From an uncultured bacterium (GTDB taxonomy: Bacteria; Verrucomicrobiota; Kiritimatiellia; CAIVKH01): a stretch of DNA of 64,000 bases. The DNA lies in contig CALGMT010000010.1 in assembly GCA_937958885.1 (NCBI GenBank), positions 24,685 to 88,684 of the forward strand, read 5' to 3'. The notes under the pieces were generated by a model. That model saw only the letters and a list, made by a program, of their open reading frames with translations. It made no database searches and was not told the origin of the DNA. The stretch's first letter is position 1, and each line of letters opens with the position of its first letter. A program made the position numbers and the translations under genes. This document shows, one piece after another, positions 47,971 through 59,015 of this stretch.

Positions 47971-48681
47971 ATGAAAACGCTCTTTGAAGACGAGCATCTG
48001 ATCGCCTTCGACAAACCCTCAGGCCTGCTCGTCGCGCCGGATCGCTGGGATAAAGAGTTGGAGAACTTGATGCGCTGGGTGCACGCGCACGTTGGTTCCG
48101 ACGTTTTCAACGTCCACCGGCTTGACCGCGACACGAGCGGCATCGTCCTCTGCGCGAAAACGAAGCTCGCTCTCGATGAACTGTGCCGGCAATTTGAAAC
48201 CGGCGCCGTGGAAAAGGAGTATCTCGCGCTCGTCCGCGGCCGACCACCCGCCGAGGAGGGCGAAATCGCCGAGCCGATCGCCCCCGACCCAAATCGCCCC
48301 GGCCGCATGAAGACCCTGCGCAGTGGAAAGCCAGCGCTGACGCGGTATGCAGTCGAAGAAACATTTCGCGCGTTTTCTTTCCTGCGGTTGTATCCACAAA
48401 CGGGCCGCACGCATCAGCTCCGCGTTCATTTGAAGCACGTCGGGTGCCCCATTGTCGCCGACCCGTGGTACGGCGATGGACGTCCGCTGCTGCTCTCGGA
48501 ATTCAAGCGCGGCTACAAACCCGCCCGCGGCGATGAACGCCCGTTGCTTTCGCGCCTCGCGCTGCACGCACATCGGCTGACGTTTGCGCACCCGGCGAGC
48601 GGTTCGGCTACGACGATAGAATCGCCAATTCCGGAGGACATCGCGCTGGCGCTAAAGCAGCTTCGCAAGTGGGCGACATGA
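47971..48681 (+). CDS. RluA-family pseudouridine synthase
   Basis: NVHRLDRDTSGIVLCAKTK, LRLYPQTGRTHQLRVHLKHVGCPIVADPWYG. Confidence 0.95.
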   Translation: MKTLFEDEHLIAFDKPSGLLVAPDRWDKELENLMRWVHAHVGSDVFNVHRLDRDTSGIVLCAKTKLALDELCRQFETGAVEKEYLALVRGRPPAEEGEIAEPIAPDPNRPGRMKTLRSGKPALTRYAVEETFRAFSFLRLYPQTGRTHQLRVHLKHVGCPIVADPWYGDGRPLLLSEFKRGYKPARGDERPLLSRLALHAHRLTFAHPASGSATTIESPIPEDIALALKQLRKWAT

Positions 48682-49826
48682 GCTATCCCGGACAACTGGA
48701 GCATTTCTGGCGCGAACAAGCGCGGGTGCTGTGGGGCTTTCTACCGGAGCCCGCGCTGGTGGATCGCGTACGCCCGCTCGTGCAGTCGCTCAGCGATCGC
48801 TTCACCGTTGAGCGCGCCCGCGCGGCGGAGCCGTATGGCGACGAACCCGCTGCTCGCGTTGCGTATGGGCTGTTCTTTTTCCCGCAAACCTTCGCGCGCA
48901 CGCAGCTCGTTTTGCGGGAGTGCTGGCATCCGCCGGCGGGCATTGCGCCGGTTCACATTCTCGATCTGGGTGCGGGAACCGGCGCGGCGGGATTCGCCGC
49001 GCTGCAACTGCTCGGCGCTCGGCCCGCGCACCTCCGCGCTGTGGACCGTTCGGCGGGCGCGCTGGAAACACTTGCTCAAGCCGCTGTGGCATGCCGCGAG
49101 CTGTGGCCCGCCGCAGAAGTCCGCCTCGATCCGTCCGATCTAATCGATCCGTCAGATCCGACAGATCGCTTTGACCTCATTCTGTGCTCCTATGCCCTCA
49201 ACGAACTGGCCGAGCGCGATTCGGCATTTGATGCCGCCGCATGGCTGCGCGCGCAACTGGCGCGGCTTTCGCCCGGCGGGCTGCTGGTGGTGATCGAGCC
49301 CGCGCTGAAAACGACCGCGGAGCGACTAGAAGGGTTGCGTGACAGCGTCGCTGCGGAGGGCTGGGCGCGAATTGTCGGGCCGTGCCTACACCATCACCCT
49401 TGCCCCATGCGCGCGGAGGGCCGGTTTTGGTGCCATGAAGTACGGCGTTGGACTCCGCCGTTCATGGCGGAGAAGATTAATCGGAGGCTGTTTCGCGATT
49501 TGCCGAATTTGAAGTTCAGTTTTTTGGCGCTGACCGCGCCTGCGCACGGCGACAACAACGCAGCGCCGCCGGATGCCGCGCGCGCCCGACTGGTTGCGCC
49601 GATGACCGAACAGCGGGGCAAATTTGTCACGCGCGGCTGCGCCGCCGACGGCGCGTTGCATGACTATGAGATGCTGACGCGTCATTTGGCGCGAGAGCAA
49701 CGCGATACGCTGGCGCGCATCGAGCGAGGAACGCTCGTGCAATGGACCGACCTCAAGCCCCTCGGTAACGGCGCGCTGCGCGCGGTGAGCGTCGTCGCTA
49801 TGAACAAGAACCCTGATTTTGGGTAA
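48678..49826 (+). CDS. Rsm22-like class I SAM-dependent methyltransferase
   Basis: HILDLGAGTGAAGFAAL; LCSYALNEL; CLHHHPCPMRAEGRFWCHEVRRW Cys-rich motif. Confidence 0.75.
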   Translation: MSYPGQLEHFWREQARVLWGFLPEPALVDRVRPLVQSLSDRFTVERARAAEPYGDEPAARVAYGLFFFPQTFARTQLVLRECWHPPAGIAPVHILDLGAGTGAAGFAALQLLGARPAHLRAVDRSAGALETLAQAAVACRELWPAAEVRLDPSDLIDPSDPTDRFDLILCSYALNELAERDSAFDAAAWLRAQLARLSPGGLLVVIEPALKTTAERLEGLRDSVAAEGWARIVGPCLHHHPCPMRAEGRFWCHEVRRWTPPFMAEKINRRLFRDLPNLKFSFLALTAPAHGDNNAAPPDAARARLVAPMTEQRGKFVTRGCAADGALHDYEMLTRHLAREQRDTLARIERGTLVQWTDLKPLGNGALRAVSVVAMNKNPDFG

Positions 49827-49832
49827 CGCTTT

Positions 49833-52145
49833 GTGAAGACGCGTTGTTACTATCTTGAGCCGCTGATGATGCGCTGGACGATACTGGGTCTAATTATACT
49901 GCCTTGGTTGGCCTCGGCGCAGACGACGCAGGTTGTGTACGTCGATAGCCTTGAAAATGGCTGGCAAAATTGGAGCTGGGCGACCGTCAACCTCGCGTCA
50001 ACCTCTTATGTTCAAAGTGGCGCATATGCCATTTCAGTAAACGCGTCAAACTGGCAGGCGCTTTATCTGGCAACAGCCGCGCCGATTAATCCCGCGGTTT
50101 TCACCGGTCTTTCGTTTTGGGTCAATGGAGGCGCGGCCGGCGGGCAAGTGGTGCAAGTGCAGGGGACGATCAGTAGCGTCGGACAAACGCCCATTTTGCT
50201 CCAGCCTATGCCGACCAACGCGTGGCGACAGCACTCGATTTCGCTGACCGCGCTCGGTTTTACCAATGGAATTCCGCTCGATGGCGTGTGGTTTCAGATC
50301 GCCACGGCGGGGTCCGCGCCAATTTTCTATGTGGATACCATCGTGTTTTCCGGCGCGGCGTCAACATCGGGACCGCCGCAGCCCCATGTGATCCACATTG
50401 ATGCCGCCGCGGATCGGCATCCGATCAGCCCGCTGATTTACGGAGTCAATTACGCCAATTCCAATGAGTTGCGCGCGATGAACGCCACGCTGAACCGGCG
50501 CGGCGGCAACAATACATCGCGCTATAACTGGAAAACCAACGCATCCAATCATGCTTCAGATTGGTATTTCGAGAGCTTGGAACAAGAAGGCGGGGCGGTT
50601 CCCGGGGCGGTAGCCGATCTATTCATCAGGCAAAGCCTCGACGGCGGAGCGGATCCGATGATCACGATTCCAATCAACGGGTGGGTGGCCAAGCTCGGGC
50701 CGGGGCGTCAACGCTTGAGCAGCTTTTCCATTTCCAAATACGGCGCGCAAACCGCCAACGACTGGCAATGGTTTCCCGATGCGGGGAACGGGATTCTTTT
50801 GTCTACCGGTCTCGCCATCACGAATAACGATCCCCACGACGCGAACATGCCGGTCACCCCCGAATTTCAGGAGGAATGGATCCACCACCTGATCGGCACT
50901 TGGGGCTCCTCCACGCAGGGTGGAGTGCGGTACTACCTAATGGACAACGAATGGGCGCTTTGGCATGAGACGCACCGCGACGTGCATCCGGTGGGCGTAA
51001 CCATGGATCAATCGCGCGATTTGTTTTGCGCTTACGCCTCCATGGTGAAAAGCAATGATCCTCAGGCTCTGGTGCTGGGCCCGGAAGAATTTGGCTGGTC
51101 CGGTTATCTGTACAGCGGATATGACTTGCAATGGGGAACCCGCTACGGATGGGGTGGGCCGTTGCCCGATCGCGCAGCGCACGGGGGCGCTGATATGATG
51201 CCGTGGTGGTTGAATCAGGTCCGCGTGCGCAGCGAGGCAGAGGGCCGGCGGCTGCTCGATATTTTTACCTTGCATTATTATCCCCAAGGCGGGGAGTTCA
51301 GCGATAATGTCTCCGTGTCGATGCAGGCCCGGCGCAACCGCTCGACCCGTTCCTTGTGGGACACCAACTATATGGACGAAAGCTGGATCAATGACCGCGT
51401 TCAGCTGATCCCCCGGATGAAGTCGTGGGTCGCCTCAAATTATCCGGGAACCTTGATCGGGATCACCGAATACAGCTGGGGCGCAGATAACCATCCAAAC
51501 GGCGGAACGGCGCAGGCCGATGTGCTCGGCATTTTTGGGCGCGAAGGCCTTGACCTTGCCACAAGATGGGTCGCGCCGGCGGCCGGTACTCCCGCTTTTC
51601 GCGCCTTTCAGATGTACCGCAATTATGACGGCGCAAAGGGATGCTTTGGCGATGTGAGCGTCCGGGCTATCGCCCCCGATCCGGATCATGTTTCCGCGTT
51701 TGCTGCCGAAAAAAGCGATACCGGCGAGCTCACGATCATGGCCATCAATAAAGATTGGGCCTCCAGTGCGGAGGTACATTTTGTTATAACGAATATGGTG
51801 CACGGCGGCATTGCCCGGATCTGGAGCATGGTGGGCACTCAGGCCATCGCGCGACTCACGGATGAGGTCTTCAGCACAAACCTCGTCTTGCTTCTGCCGC
51901 CTCAGAGCGTGACGTTGATCGTGGTTCCAGGATCGCCACGGCTTGCCATCGATCAGGCCGATCCGTTGGGCCGGCCCGCGATCTCCTTGAGAGGCGCATC
52001 GGCCTTGACCTATTCATTCGAGGCGTCAGAAAATCTGATTGCTTGGAGTCTTTTTGATACAGTTTACGCCAGCGGCAATGTCTTGCGCCTGTTGTTGCCC
52101 CAGAGCAACGCTATTCAGTTTCTGCGTGCTACCTGGAATCCATAA
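49833..52145 (+). CDS. Secreted GH44-like glycoside hydrolase with N-terminal CBM-like domain
   Basis: NRRGGNNTSRYNWKTNASNHASDWYFE, DNEWALWHETHRDVHP, GITEYSWGADN; signal peptide. Confidence 0.85.
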   Translation: MKTRCYYLEPLMMRWTILGLIILPWLASAQTTQVVYVDSLENGWQNWSWATVNLASTSYVQSGAYAISVNASNWQALYLATAAPINPAVFTGLSFWVNGGAAGGQVVQVQGTISSVGQTPILLQPMPTNAWRQHSISLTALGFTNGIPLDGVWFQIATAGSAPIFYVDTIVFSGAASTSGPPQPHVIHIDAAADRHPISPLIYGVNYANSNELRAMNATLNRRGGNNTSRYNWKTNASNHASDWYFESLEQEGGAVPGAVADLFIRQSLDGGADPMITIPINGWVAKLGPGRQRLSSFSISKYGAQTANDWQWFPDAGNGILLSTGLAITNNDPHDANMPVTPEFQEEWIHHLIGTWGSSTQGGVRYYLMDNEWALWHETHRDVHPVGVTMDQSRDLFCAYASMVKSNDPQALVLGPEEFGWSGYLYSGYDLQWGTRYGWGGPLPDRAAHGGADMMPWWLNQVRVRSEAEGRRLLDIFTLHYYPQGGEFSDNVSVSMQARRNRSTRSLWDTNYMDESWINDRVQLIPRMKSWVASNYPGTLIGITEYSWGADNHPNGGTAQADVLGIFGREGLDLATRWVAPAAGTPAFRAFQMYRNYDGAKGCFGDVSVRAIAPDPDHVSAFAAEKSDTGELTIMAINKDWASSAEVHFVITNMVHGGIARIWSMVGTQAIARLTDEVFSTNLVLLLPPQSVTLIVVPGSPRLAIDQADPLGRPAISLRGASALTYSFEASENLIAWSLFDTVYASGNVLRLLLPQSNAIQFLRATWNP

Positions 52146-52154
52146 TCCTGTTTG

Positions 52155-52183
52155 CCCCAAAAGGGGTCAGACGCTGAATTTTA
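52155..52183. repeat. REP-like left end of RAYT-2 locus
   Basis: CCCCAAAAGGGGTCAGACGCTGAATTTTA, inverted relative to 53137-53165. Confidence 0.9.
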
Positions 52184-52223
52184 ACATTGTACAGCAATCG
52201 CGCTATGTGGCATGTTCATCCTT

Positions 52224-53156
52224 ATGCCAAGACCTATACGAATCGAGTTTCCTGGGGCTATTTACCACATCATCAGCCGGGGAAATTATCGAAAGCCTCT
52301 GTTTTCCATGCCGGGGAGTGGACGGGCTTTTGAGCAGACGCTTTTCGAAGTGGCAGAGCGCTCCTGCTGGCGCATCTATGCGTATGTCGTGATGAGCAAT
52401 CACTACCACGTCGCGCTACAAACACCCGAAGCAAATCTGGTTCAGGGGATGAAATGGCTGCAAGGAACATTCGCGACCCGCTTTAATCATTTCTATAAAG
52501 AGCAGGGTCATGTTTTCCAGGGCCGGTATAAATCCATTTTGGTGGAAGAGGGGAGACCGCTTCTTGGTCTCATCAACTATATTCATCTCAATCCCGTACG
52601 TGCGGGCTTATGCACGATTAAGAGTTTGCGCGAGTACGAGCTGTCCAGCTACTGGTATTATTGGCAACGACATCGGCCAGCGTGTTTGGATCGCGACGCG
52701 ATACTAGCGCTTGCAGAATTGCCAAATTCAACCCACGGCATGCAATCGTATGAAGCATTGCTGGCATCGGTCGATGAGGCGAACCCGCGGAAACGAACAG
52801 AGCTCCACCGCATCTATGCACGCGGATGGTTTCTCGGTTCGCATGATGCAAAGCGTCGAGTGGCAAATGAACTGCTGAAATCAAATCCTCGGGAGGAATG
52901 GAAGGGTCGCGCGTATGCGGATATGTATGAGGAAAAATGGGATCGCTATGTGCGGGAGAAATTGAGAGAGATTCATAAATCAGAAGCAGATCTGTTGCGC
53001 GAAGCAAAGGGAGCGAAGTGGAAGGTTAAAATTGCCCGTGCGCTACGCGGGCAATTCAACGCAAGTAATCCATGGATTGCCCGACGTCTCCATATGGGCC
53101 ATCCCACTCGCGTAAGCATGGCCGTCGCGGGCGCGACGAGAAAATTCAGCGCCTGA
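52224..53156 (+). mobile_element. REP-associated tyrosine transposase (RAYT), second subfamily
   Basis: MPRPIRIEFPGAIYHIISRGNYRKPLF, AYVVMSNHYHVALQTPEANLVQGMKWLQGTFATRFN, HVFQGRYKSILVE, YIHLNPVRAGL. Confidence 0.95.
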
Positions 53157-53165
53157 CCCCTTTAT
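53137..53165. repeat. REP-like right end of RAYT-2 locus
   Basis: ACGAGAAAATTCAGCGCCTGACCCCTTTA. Confidence 0.9.
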
Positions 53166-53173
53166 GGTCCTTT

Positions 53174-54508
53174 ATGGTATTTCAGATTCAGAAGCGTGGA
53201 ACGTCGACGCGGGTTGAGTTGCTCTCGGGGCTGACGACGTTCGTCACGATGGCGTATATCCTTGTCGTGAATCCCGTGGTCCTTGCTACCGATTTCGCGG
53301 GGAACCCAACAGGACTCGACCCGCAGGCGGTCTTCCTCGCCACCGCGCTCGCGGCCGCGCTGGCAACGGCCATCATGGGGCTGTATGCCAATTTGCCGAT
53401 CGCCCAGGCGCCGGGCATGGGGAATAACCATTTGTTCGTTTCGGTGGTGATGAGCCTTGGGGCGCTCGGGATCGCCCAGCCCTGGCGCGTCGCGCTGGCC
53501 TGCGTCTTCTTTTCCGGTCTGATATTTTTGATTCTGTCACTGCTGAAAATTCGCAAGGCGATCATCGACGCACTATCGCCCAGTATGCGCGCGGGAATTT
53601 CGGTGGGCATTGGCCTGTTCATCACGTTCATCGGACTCAAAAATGCCGGACTGATCATCGGCAAGCCGGGCACGCTGCTGGGTCTCAATCTGCATCCAAC
53701 CCCCGCCGGATTCGCAGTGTTTCTGGTCGGCCTTCTGGTGATGACCCTCGCGCACGCGCGCAAATGGCCCGGCTCAATCTTGCTTGGTGTTTTTGCAGGC
53801 GCCGCGGCGGCCCTCGCGTTCGGCGTCATCCAGCCTCCGCAAAACTGGCTCGGTTTGCCGCGCATCACCGAGCCGGCCGTATTTCGACTCGATCTCGCTG
53901 GCGCGTTGACGGCCGTGTGCATCCCGTTTGTTCTAATTTTCGCGTTCACTGACCTTTTCGACACGATCGGCACACTGGTCGGCGTGACCGAACGCGCGGG
54001 ACTGGTCAAAAACGGCGAACTGCCCAACGCGAATCGCGCGCTCATCTCCGATGCCTCCGCCACCATGTTCGGCGCGCTCCTCGGCACGAGCACGGTGACC
54101 AGCTACATCGAAAGCGCGGCGGGCATCGAACAGGGCGGGCGCACGGGCCTGACCGCTGTGACGGCAGCCGTCCTCTTTGCGGTTTCCATCGTGCTGGCGC
54201 CCATCGTCGGCATGATCGCCTCGCATCCAAGCATCACCGCACCAGCACTGATTTTTGTGGGCCTTTTCATGGCCGCTTCGATTCGGCACGTGGCCTTTGA
54301 TGATCTGACGGAAGGATTGCCCGCATTTTTGATCGCGATTGGCATTCCGCTTTCGTTCTCCATCGCAGATGGACTGACGTTGGGCCTCCTGGCCTATCCC
54401 ACAGTGAAGCTTGTTGCGGGCCGCGCGCGCGAGGTTCGCGCGCCGATGTGGATTGTCGCCGCAGGTCTCATCGCATTTCTGGTTTTCGTGCGGGCGAGGA
54501 TGGGCTGA
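53174..54508 (+). CDS. NCS2-family (AzgA-like) purine/nucleobase permease
   Basis: VELLSGLTTFVTMAYILVVNPVVLA, QAPGMGNNHLF, FTDLFDTIGTLVGV; native start probably ATG 53174. Confidence 0.92.
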   Translation: MVFQIQKRGTSTRVELLSGLTTFVTMAYILVVNPVVLATDFAGNPTGLDPQAVFLATALAAALATAIMGLYANLPIAQAPGMGNNHLFVSVVMSLGALGIAQPWRVALACVFFSGLIFLILSLLKIRKAIIDALSPSMRAGISVGIGLFITFIGLKNAGLIIGKPGTLLGLNLHPTPAGFAVFLVGLLVMTLAHARKWPGSILLGVFAGAAAALAFGVIQPPQNWLGLPRITEPAVFRLDLAGALTAVCIPFVLIFAFTDLFDTIGTLVGVTERAGLVKNGELPNANRALISDASATMFGALLGTSTVTSYIESAAGIEQGGRTGLTAVTAAVLFAVSIVLAPIVGMIASHPSITAPALIFVGLFMAASIRHVAFDDLTEGLPAFLIAIGIPLSFSIADGLTLGLLAYPTVKLVAGRAREVRAPMWIVAAGLIAFLVFVRARMG

Positions 54509-54509
54509 T

Positions 54510-55253
54510 ATGTTTCCGCTGCGCGATACCATTCCAAGCCGTTGCGCCCCCGTCGCCACCTGGCTCATCATTATCGCGAATGCTGTTGTTCACTTGCTGG
54601 TATCGGGGTTGGATCGCGAGACGCATGAGGCGCTGATTCGCGTGTTCGGCCTGGTCCCCGCGCGCGTACTCGATCCCTACTGGGTGGATCGCGTCGGGTG
54701 GTTCGGCGCCGGACTGCCACTGTTGACCCACATGTTTTTGCACGGCAATTGGGCACACCTCATCGGCAACATGTGGACGATGTGGATCTTCGCGGACAAC
54801 GTGGAAGATCGCATGGGACCGGGCCGGTTCTTGCTCTTCTATCTGCTGTCCGGGCTCGCGGCGGCGTTCGCGCAGGTCTATATGTTCGCCGATTCAAGCA
54901 CGCCGATGGTGGGCGCGTCCGGCGCAGTAGCCGGCGTGCTGGGGGCCTATCTCGTGATGTATCCGCGCGCGCAGGTCATCACGTTGGTGCCGATCTTTTT
55001 TTACCCGCTTTTTTTGTCGCTGCCGGCTGTGACCTACCTGTTCGTCTGGTTTTTCACGCAGATGTGGTCTGCGGCCATCGAGGGCCTGCTGCCGCGTACG
55101 CACGGCGGTGGTATCGCTTGGTGGGCGCATATCGGCGGATTTGTCTTTGGTTTGCTCATGCATCCTATGTTCCGCGCACAGCGGCACTGTCGGTCGCGTC
55201 GGTTCGTGGAAGATGAAATGGGCATCGAGGGCGCTTGGCGGCCGTGGAGGTAG
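54510..55253 (+). CDS. Rhomboid-family intramembrane serine protease
   Basis: LLTHMFLHGNWAHLIGNMWTMWIFADNVEDRMGPGRFLLFYLLSGLAAAFAQ...VGASGAVAGVLGAY...WAHIGGFVFGLL. Confidence 0.95.
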   Translation: MFPLRDTIPSRCAPVATWLIIIANAVVHLLVSGLDRETHEALIRVFGLVPARVLDPYWVDRVGWFGAGLPLLTHMFLHGNWAHLIGNMWTMWIFADNVEDRMGPGRFLLFYLLSGLAAAFAQVYMFADSSTPMVGASGAVAGVLGAYLVMYPRAQVITLVPIFFYPLFLSLPAVTYLFVWFFTQMWSAAIEGLLPRTHGGGIAWWAHIGGFVFGLLMHPMFRAQRHCRSRRFVEDEMGIEGAWRPWR

Positions 55254-55255
55254 CA

Positions 55256-56083
55256 ATGGATGTAGGGCAATTCTTCTGGCTCTTTTTTATCGTCACCGCG
55301 TTGCAGCCTGTCGTCCGGCAGCGGATGCTCGAAAGCGCGCGCCAGCGCCTGATCGCGCGCATCGAAAATCGGCGGAAATCCCGCGTGATCCTCATGGTGC
55401 ACCGACAGGAGACCATGAGCCTCCTCGGGTTTCCGCTCATGCGCTATATCGACATCCAGGACGCCGAGGAAGTGCTGCGCGCCTGCGACATGACGGACGA
55501 GTCGGCGCCGCTCGACATCGTTCTCCACACCCCCGGCGGCCTTGTGTTGCCGTCGCTCCAGATTGCCCGCGCGGTGCGCCAGCACAAGGGCCGCGTCACC
55601 GTGTTTGTCCCGCACTATGCGATGTCCGGCGGCACGCTGATCGCGCTGGCCGCGGACGAAATCGTGATGTCGCCCCACGCCGTGCTCGGACCCGTGGACC
55701 CGCAGCTCAACGGCATGGCCGCGGCGTCAATTATCAAGGTTACGGAAAAGAAGCCCATCGCGGAGATTGACGATCAGACCTTGATGCTGGCCGATAACGC
55801 CGCCAAGGCCATCGCGCAGCTCAAAGATGCCGCAACCGAGTTGCTCACGCGCACGCTTCCCGCGGAGAAGGCCGAGTCGCTCGCCGCGCTGTTGGCCGGC
55901 GGCGAGCGTTGGACGCACGACTTTCCCATTACCGCAAGTATGGCGCGTGAGCTGGGCCTGAACGTCAGTACCGACATGCCGCGCGAGGTGATGCAACTAA
56001 TGAGCCTCTACCCTCAGCCCAAGCGCGGGGCCGCCGGCGTCGAGTATTTGCCCGAGCGCCGGATCGTTCGCCCGCGCGCATAG
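55256..56083 (+). CDS. SDH/SppA-type (ClpP-fold) membrane serine protease
   Basis: LDIVLHTPGGLVLPSLQIARAV...VPHYAMSGGTLIALAADEIVMSPHAVLGPVDPQL. Confidence 0.88.
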   Translation: MDVGQFFWLFFIVTALQPVVRQRMLESARQRLIARIENRRKSRVILMVHRQETMSLLGFPLMRYIDIQDAEEVLRACDMTDESAPLDIVLHTPGGLVLPSLQIARAVRQHKGRVTVFVPHYAMSGGTLIALAADEIVMSPHAVLGPVDPQLNGMAAASIIKVTEKKPIAEIDDQTLMLADNAAKAIAQLKDAATELLTRTLPAEKAESLAALLAGGERWTHDFPITASMARELGLNVSTDMPREVMQLMSLYPQPKRGAAGVEYLPERRIVRPRA

Positions 56084-56096
56084 AGTCGCCGCCGTC

Positions 56097-56777
56097 TCAC
56101 AAAATCGTCACGCGCCGCGGCGCTTGCCCCGTCTCGGCCTTCGGCACGGTGATGCTCAACACCCCGTCGGCGTATTTCGCCTCCATCTTCTCGCTCTGGA
56201 CCGGGCCGGGCAGCGTCAGCATCCGCTGGAACTCGCCGCTGCGGCGCTCCTGGCGCAGGATTCGGCCGGACGGGTCGCGCTCGTCTTTTTGCGACGTGGT
56301 TTTTCCGGAAACGGAGAGCGTCTGTCCGTTGAGGCTCACCGAGATTTCCGATTTATCCACGCCGGGTAGATCCATCCGCACAACGTAGCGGTCGCCGCGG
56401 TCTTCGACATCCGCGCTGGGCGAAAACGCGCGCGGTAAAGCGCGCGGACGGGCCGCGAACGGCGAATGGCCGAACCGGTGGAACGAGTCGTCGAACAAAC
56501 GCATCATCTGCTCGCGCATCCGTTCCATTTCGGCGAATGGATCCCATTCATCGCTGAACGGCGAGAAGGCCGGCCAGTCGTCCCAGTCAAAACGCGGTTC
56601 CGTTCTTTGCGGAGCCGGCTTCGACGCGATGGGCGTCTGGTAATCAACCCGGGTCAAATCGTCCGCGGGCTGGCGCTGCAAATTGTACAACATATACCCC
56701 TGAACCGCGACGGCGGCGGTCAGCAGCGCGAGGACCGCGCCGACGATCCAGGTGGTCCGTTTGCTACCTTGGATCAT
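56097..56777 (-). CDS. Hsp20/alpha-crystallin protein with N-terminal membrane anchor
   Basis: N-terminal TM TTWIVGAVLALLTAAVAVQGYMLYN; ACD VEDRGDRYVVRMDLPGVDKSEISVSLNGQTLSVSG ... YADGVLSITVPK. Confidence 0.93.
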   Translation of the reverse strand: MIQGSKRTTWIVGAVLALLTAAVAVQGYMLYNLQRQPADDLTRVDYQTPIASKPAPQRTEPRFDWDDWPAFSPFSDEWDPFAEMERMREQMMRLFDDSFHRFGHSPFAARPRALPRAFSPSADVEDRGDRYVVRMDLPGVDKSEISVSLNGQTLSVSGKTTSQKDERDPSGRILRQERRSGEFQRMLTLPGPVQSEKMEAKYADGVLSITVPKAETGQAPRRVTIL

Positions 56778-56945
56778 AGGTTTTCCTCCTGTTTTGCGGA
56801 ACCATTTGACAGACGTCGAGCGCGCGCGTTGAACGCGCGGTTATCGGGGATTGCCCGATGCTTGTTTCAGGGGCCTCCGGCGTGCTTTCATTTGCCGCGG
56901 CGCGCGCGGCGGGTATAGTGCGCGCGTCTTGAGGAGAAGAAGACC

Positions 56946-58331
<1,386 letters not shown>

Positions 58332-58370
58332 TTCTTTGCAGATCTGACTAGTCAGACTATATTTTTGTCC

Positions 58371-58613
58371 ATGAAAACGATGGTCAGCATCTACGAAGCC
58401 AAAGCCTCGCTCTCGAAGCTGATCGAGCAGATTCAGAAAGAGGGCAAGCCTATCACGATCAGCAAGCACGGCAAGCCGGTGGCGGATTTGGTTCCGCGCA
58501 AGCCGATCAAAAACCGCCTTGAACCCGATCCTTTTCTTGTGGGCAAGGCGCGCTATGTGGGCGATCCCTGCGCCCCATTGGACGAAGAGGATTGGCCGGA
58601 ACTCATGAAATGA
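58371..58613 (+). CDS. Phd/YefM-family antitoxin
   Basis: MKTMVSIYEAKASLSKLIEQIQKEGKPITISKHGKPVADLVP. Confidence 0.9.
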   Translation: MKTMVSIYEAKASLSKLIEQIQKEGKPITISKHGKPVADLVPRKPIKNRLEPDPFLVGKARYVGDPCAPLDEEDWPELMK

Positions 58614-58999
58614 GAGCGCTGCTGGATACGCACACCTTTATTTGGCTGGCCACGAGCCCCGATTTGTTGAGTGAACCCGCGCGACGCGCGATCGCCGATG
58701 AACAAACTGAACTGTTTATTTCGGTTGTGACGCCGTGGGAAATTGGCCTGCTGGCCAAACGAAAAAGAATCGATTTGGATATCGCACCGGACGAATTGGT
58801 TGCGCGCGCATGCAGACGGCACAGCATTGAAGAGATGGCGTTGCACGGAATCGATGCGCTGGCATCGACGCAACTGCCCGATTTGCATCGCGACCTGTTT
58901 GATAGGATACTAATCGAGCTTGCGCTTCGAGAAAACATGGCGCTTGTCAGCAAGGATGAACGTCTGGCCCGATACCCCGGCGTTCGCGTGATTTGGTAA
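58610..58999 (+). CDS. PIN-domain (VapC-like) toxin
   Basis: MRALLDTHTFIWLA...SVVTPWEIGLLAKRKRI...DRILIELALRENMALVSKDERLARYPG; overlaps the antitoxin stop. Confidence 0.92.
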   Translation: MRALLDTHTFIWLATSPDLLSEPARRAIADEQTELFISVVTPWEIGLLAKRKRIDLDIAPDELVARACRRHSIEEMALHGIDALASTQLPDLHRDLFDRILIELALRENMALVSKDERLARYPGVRVIW

Positions 59000-59015
59000 G
59001 AGAGGCGGATTGTTT

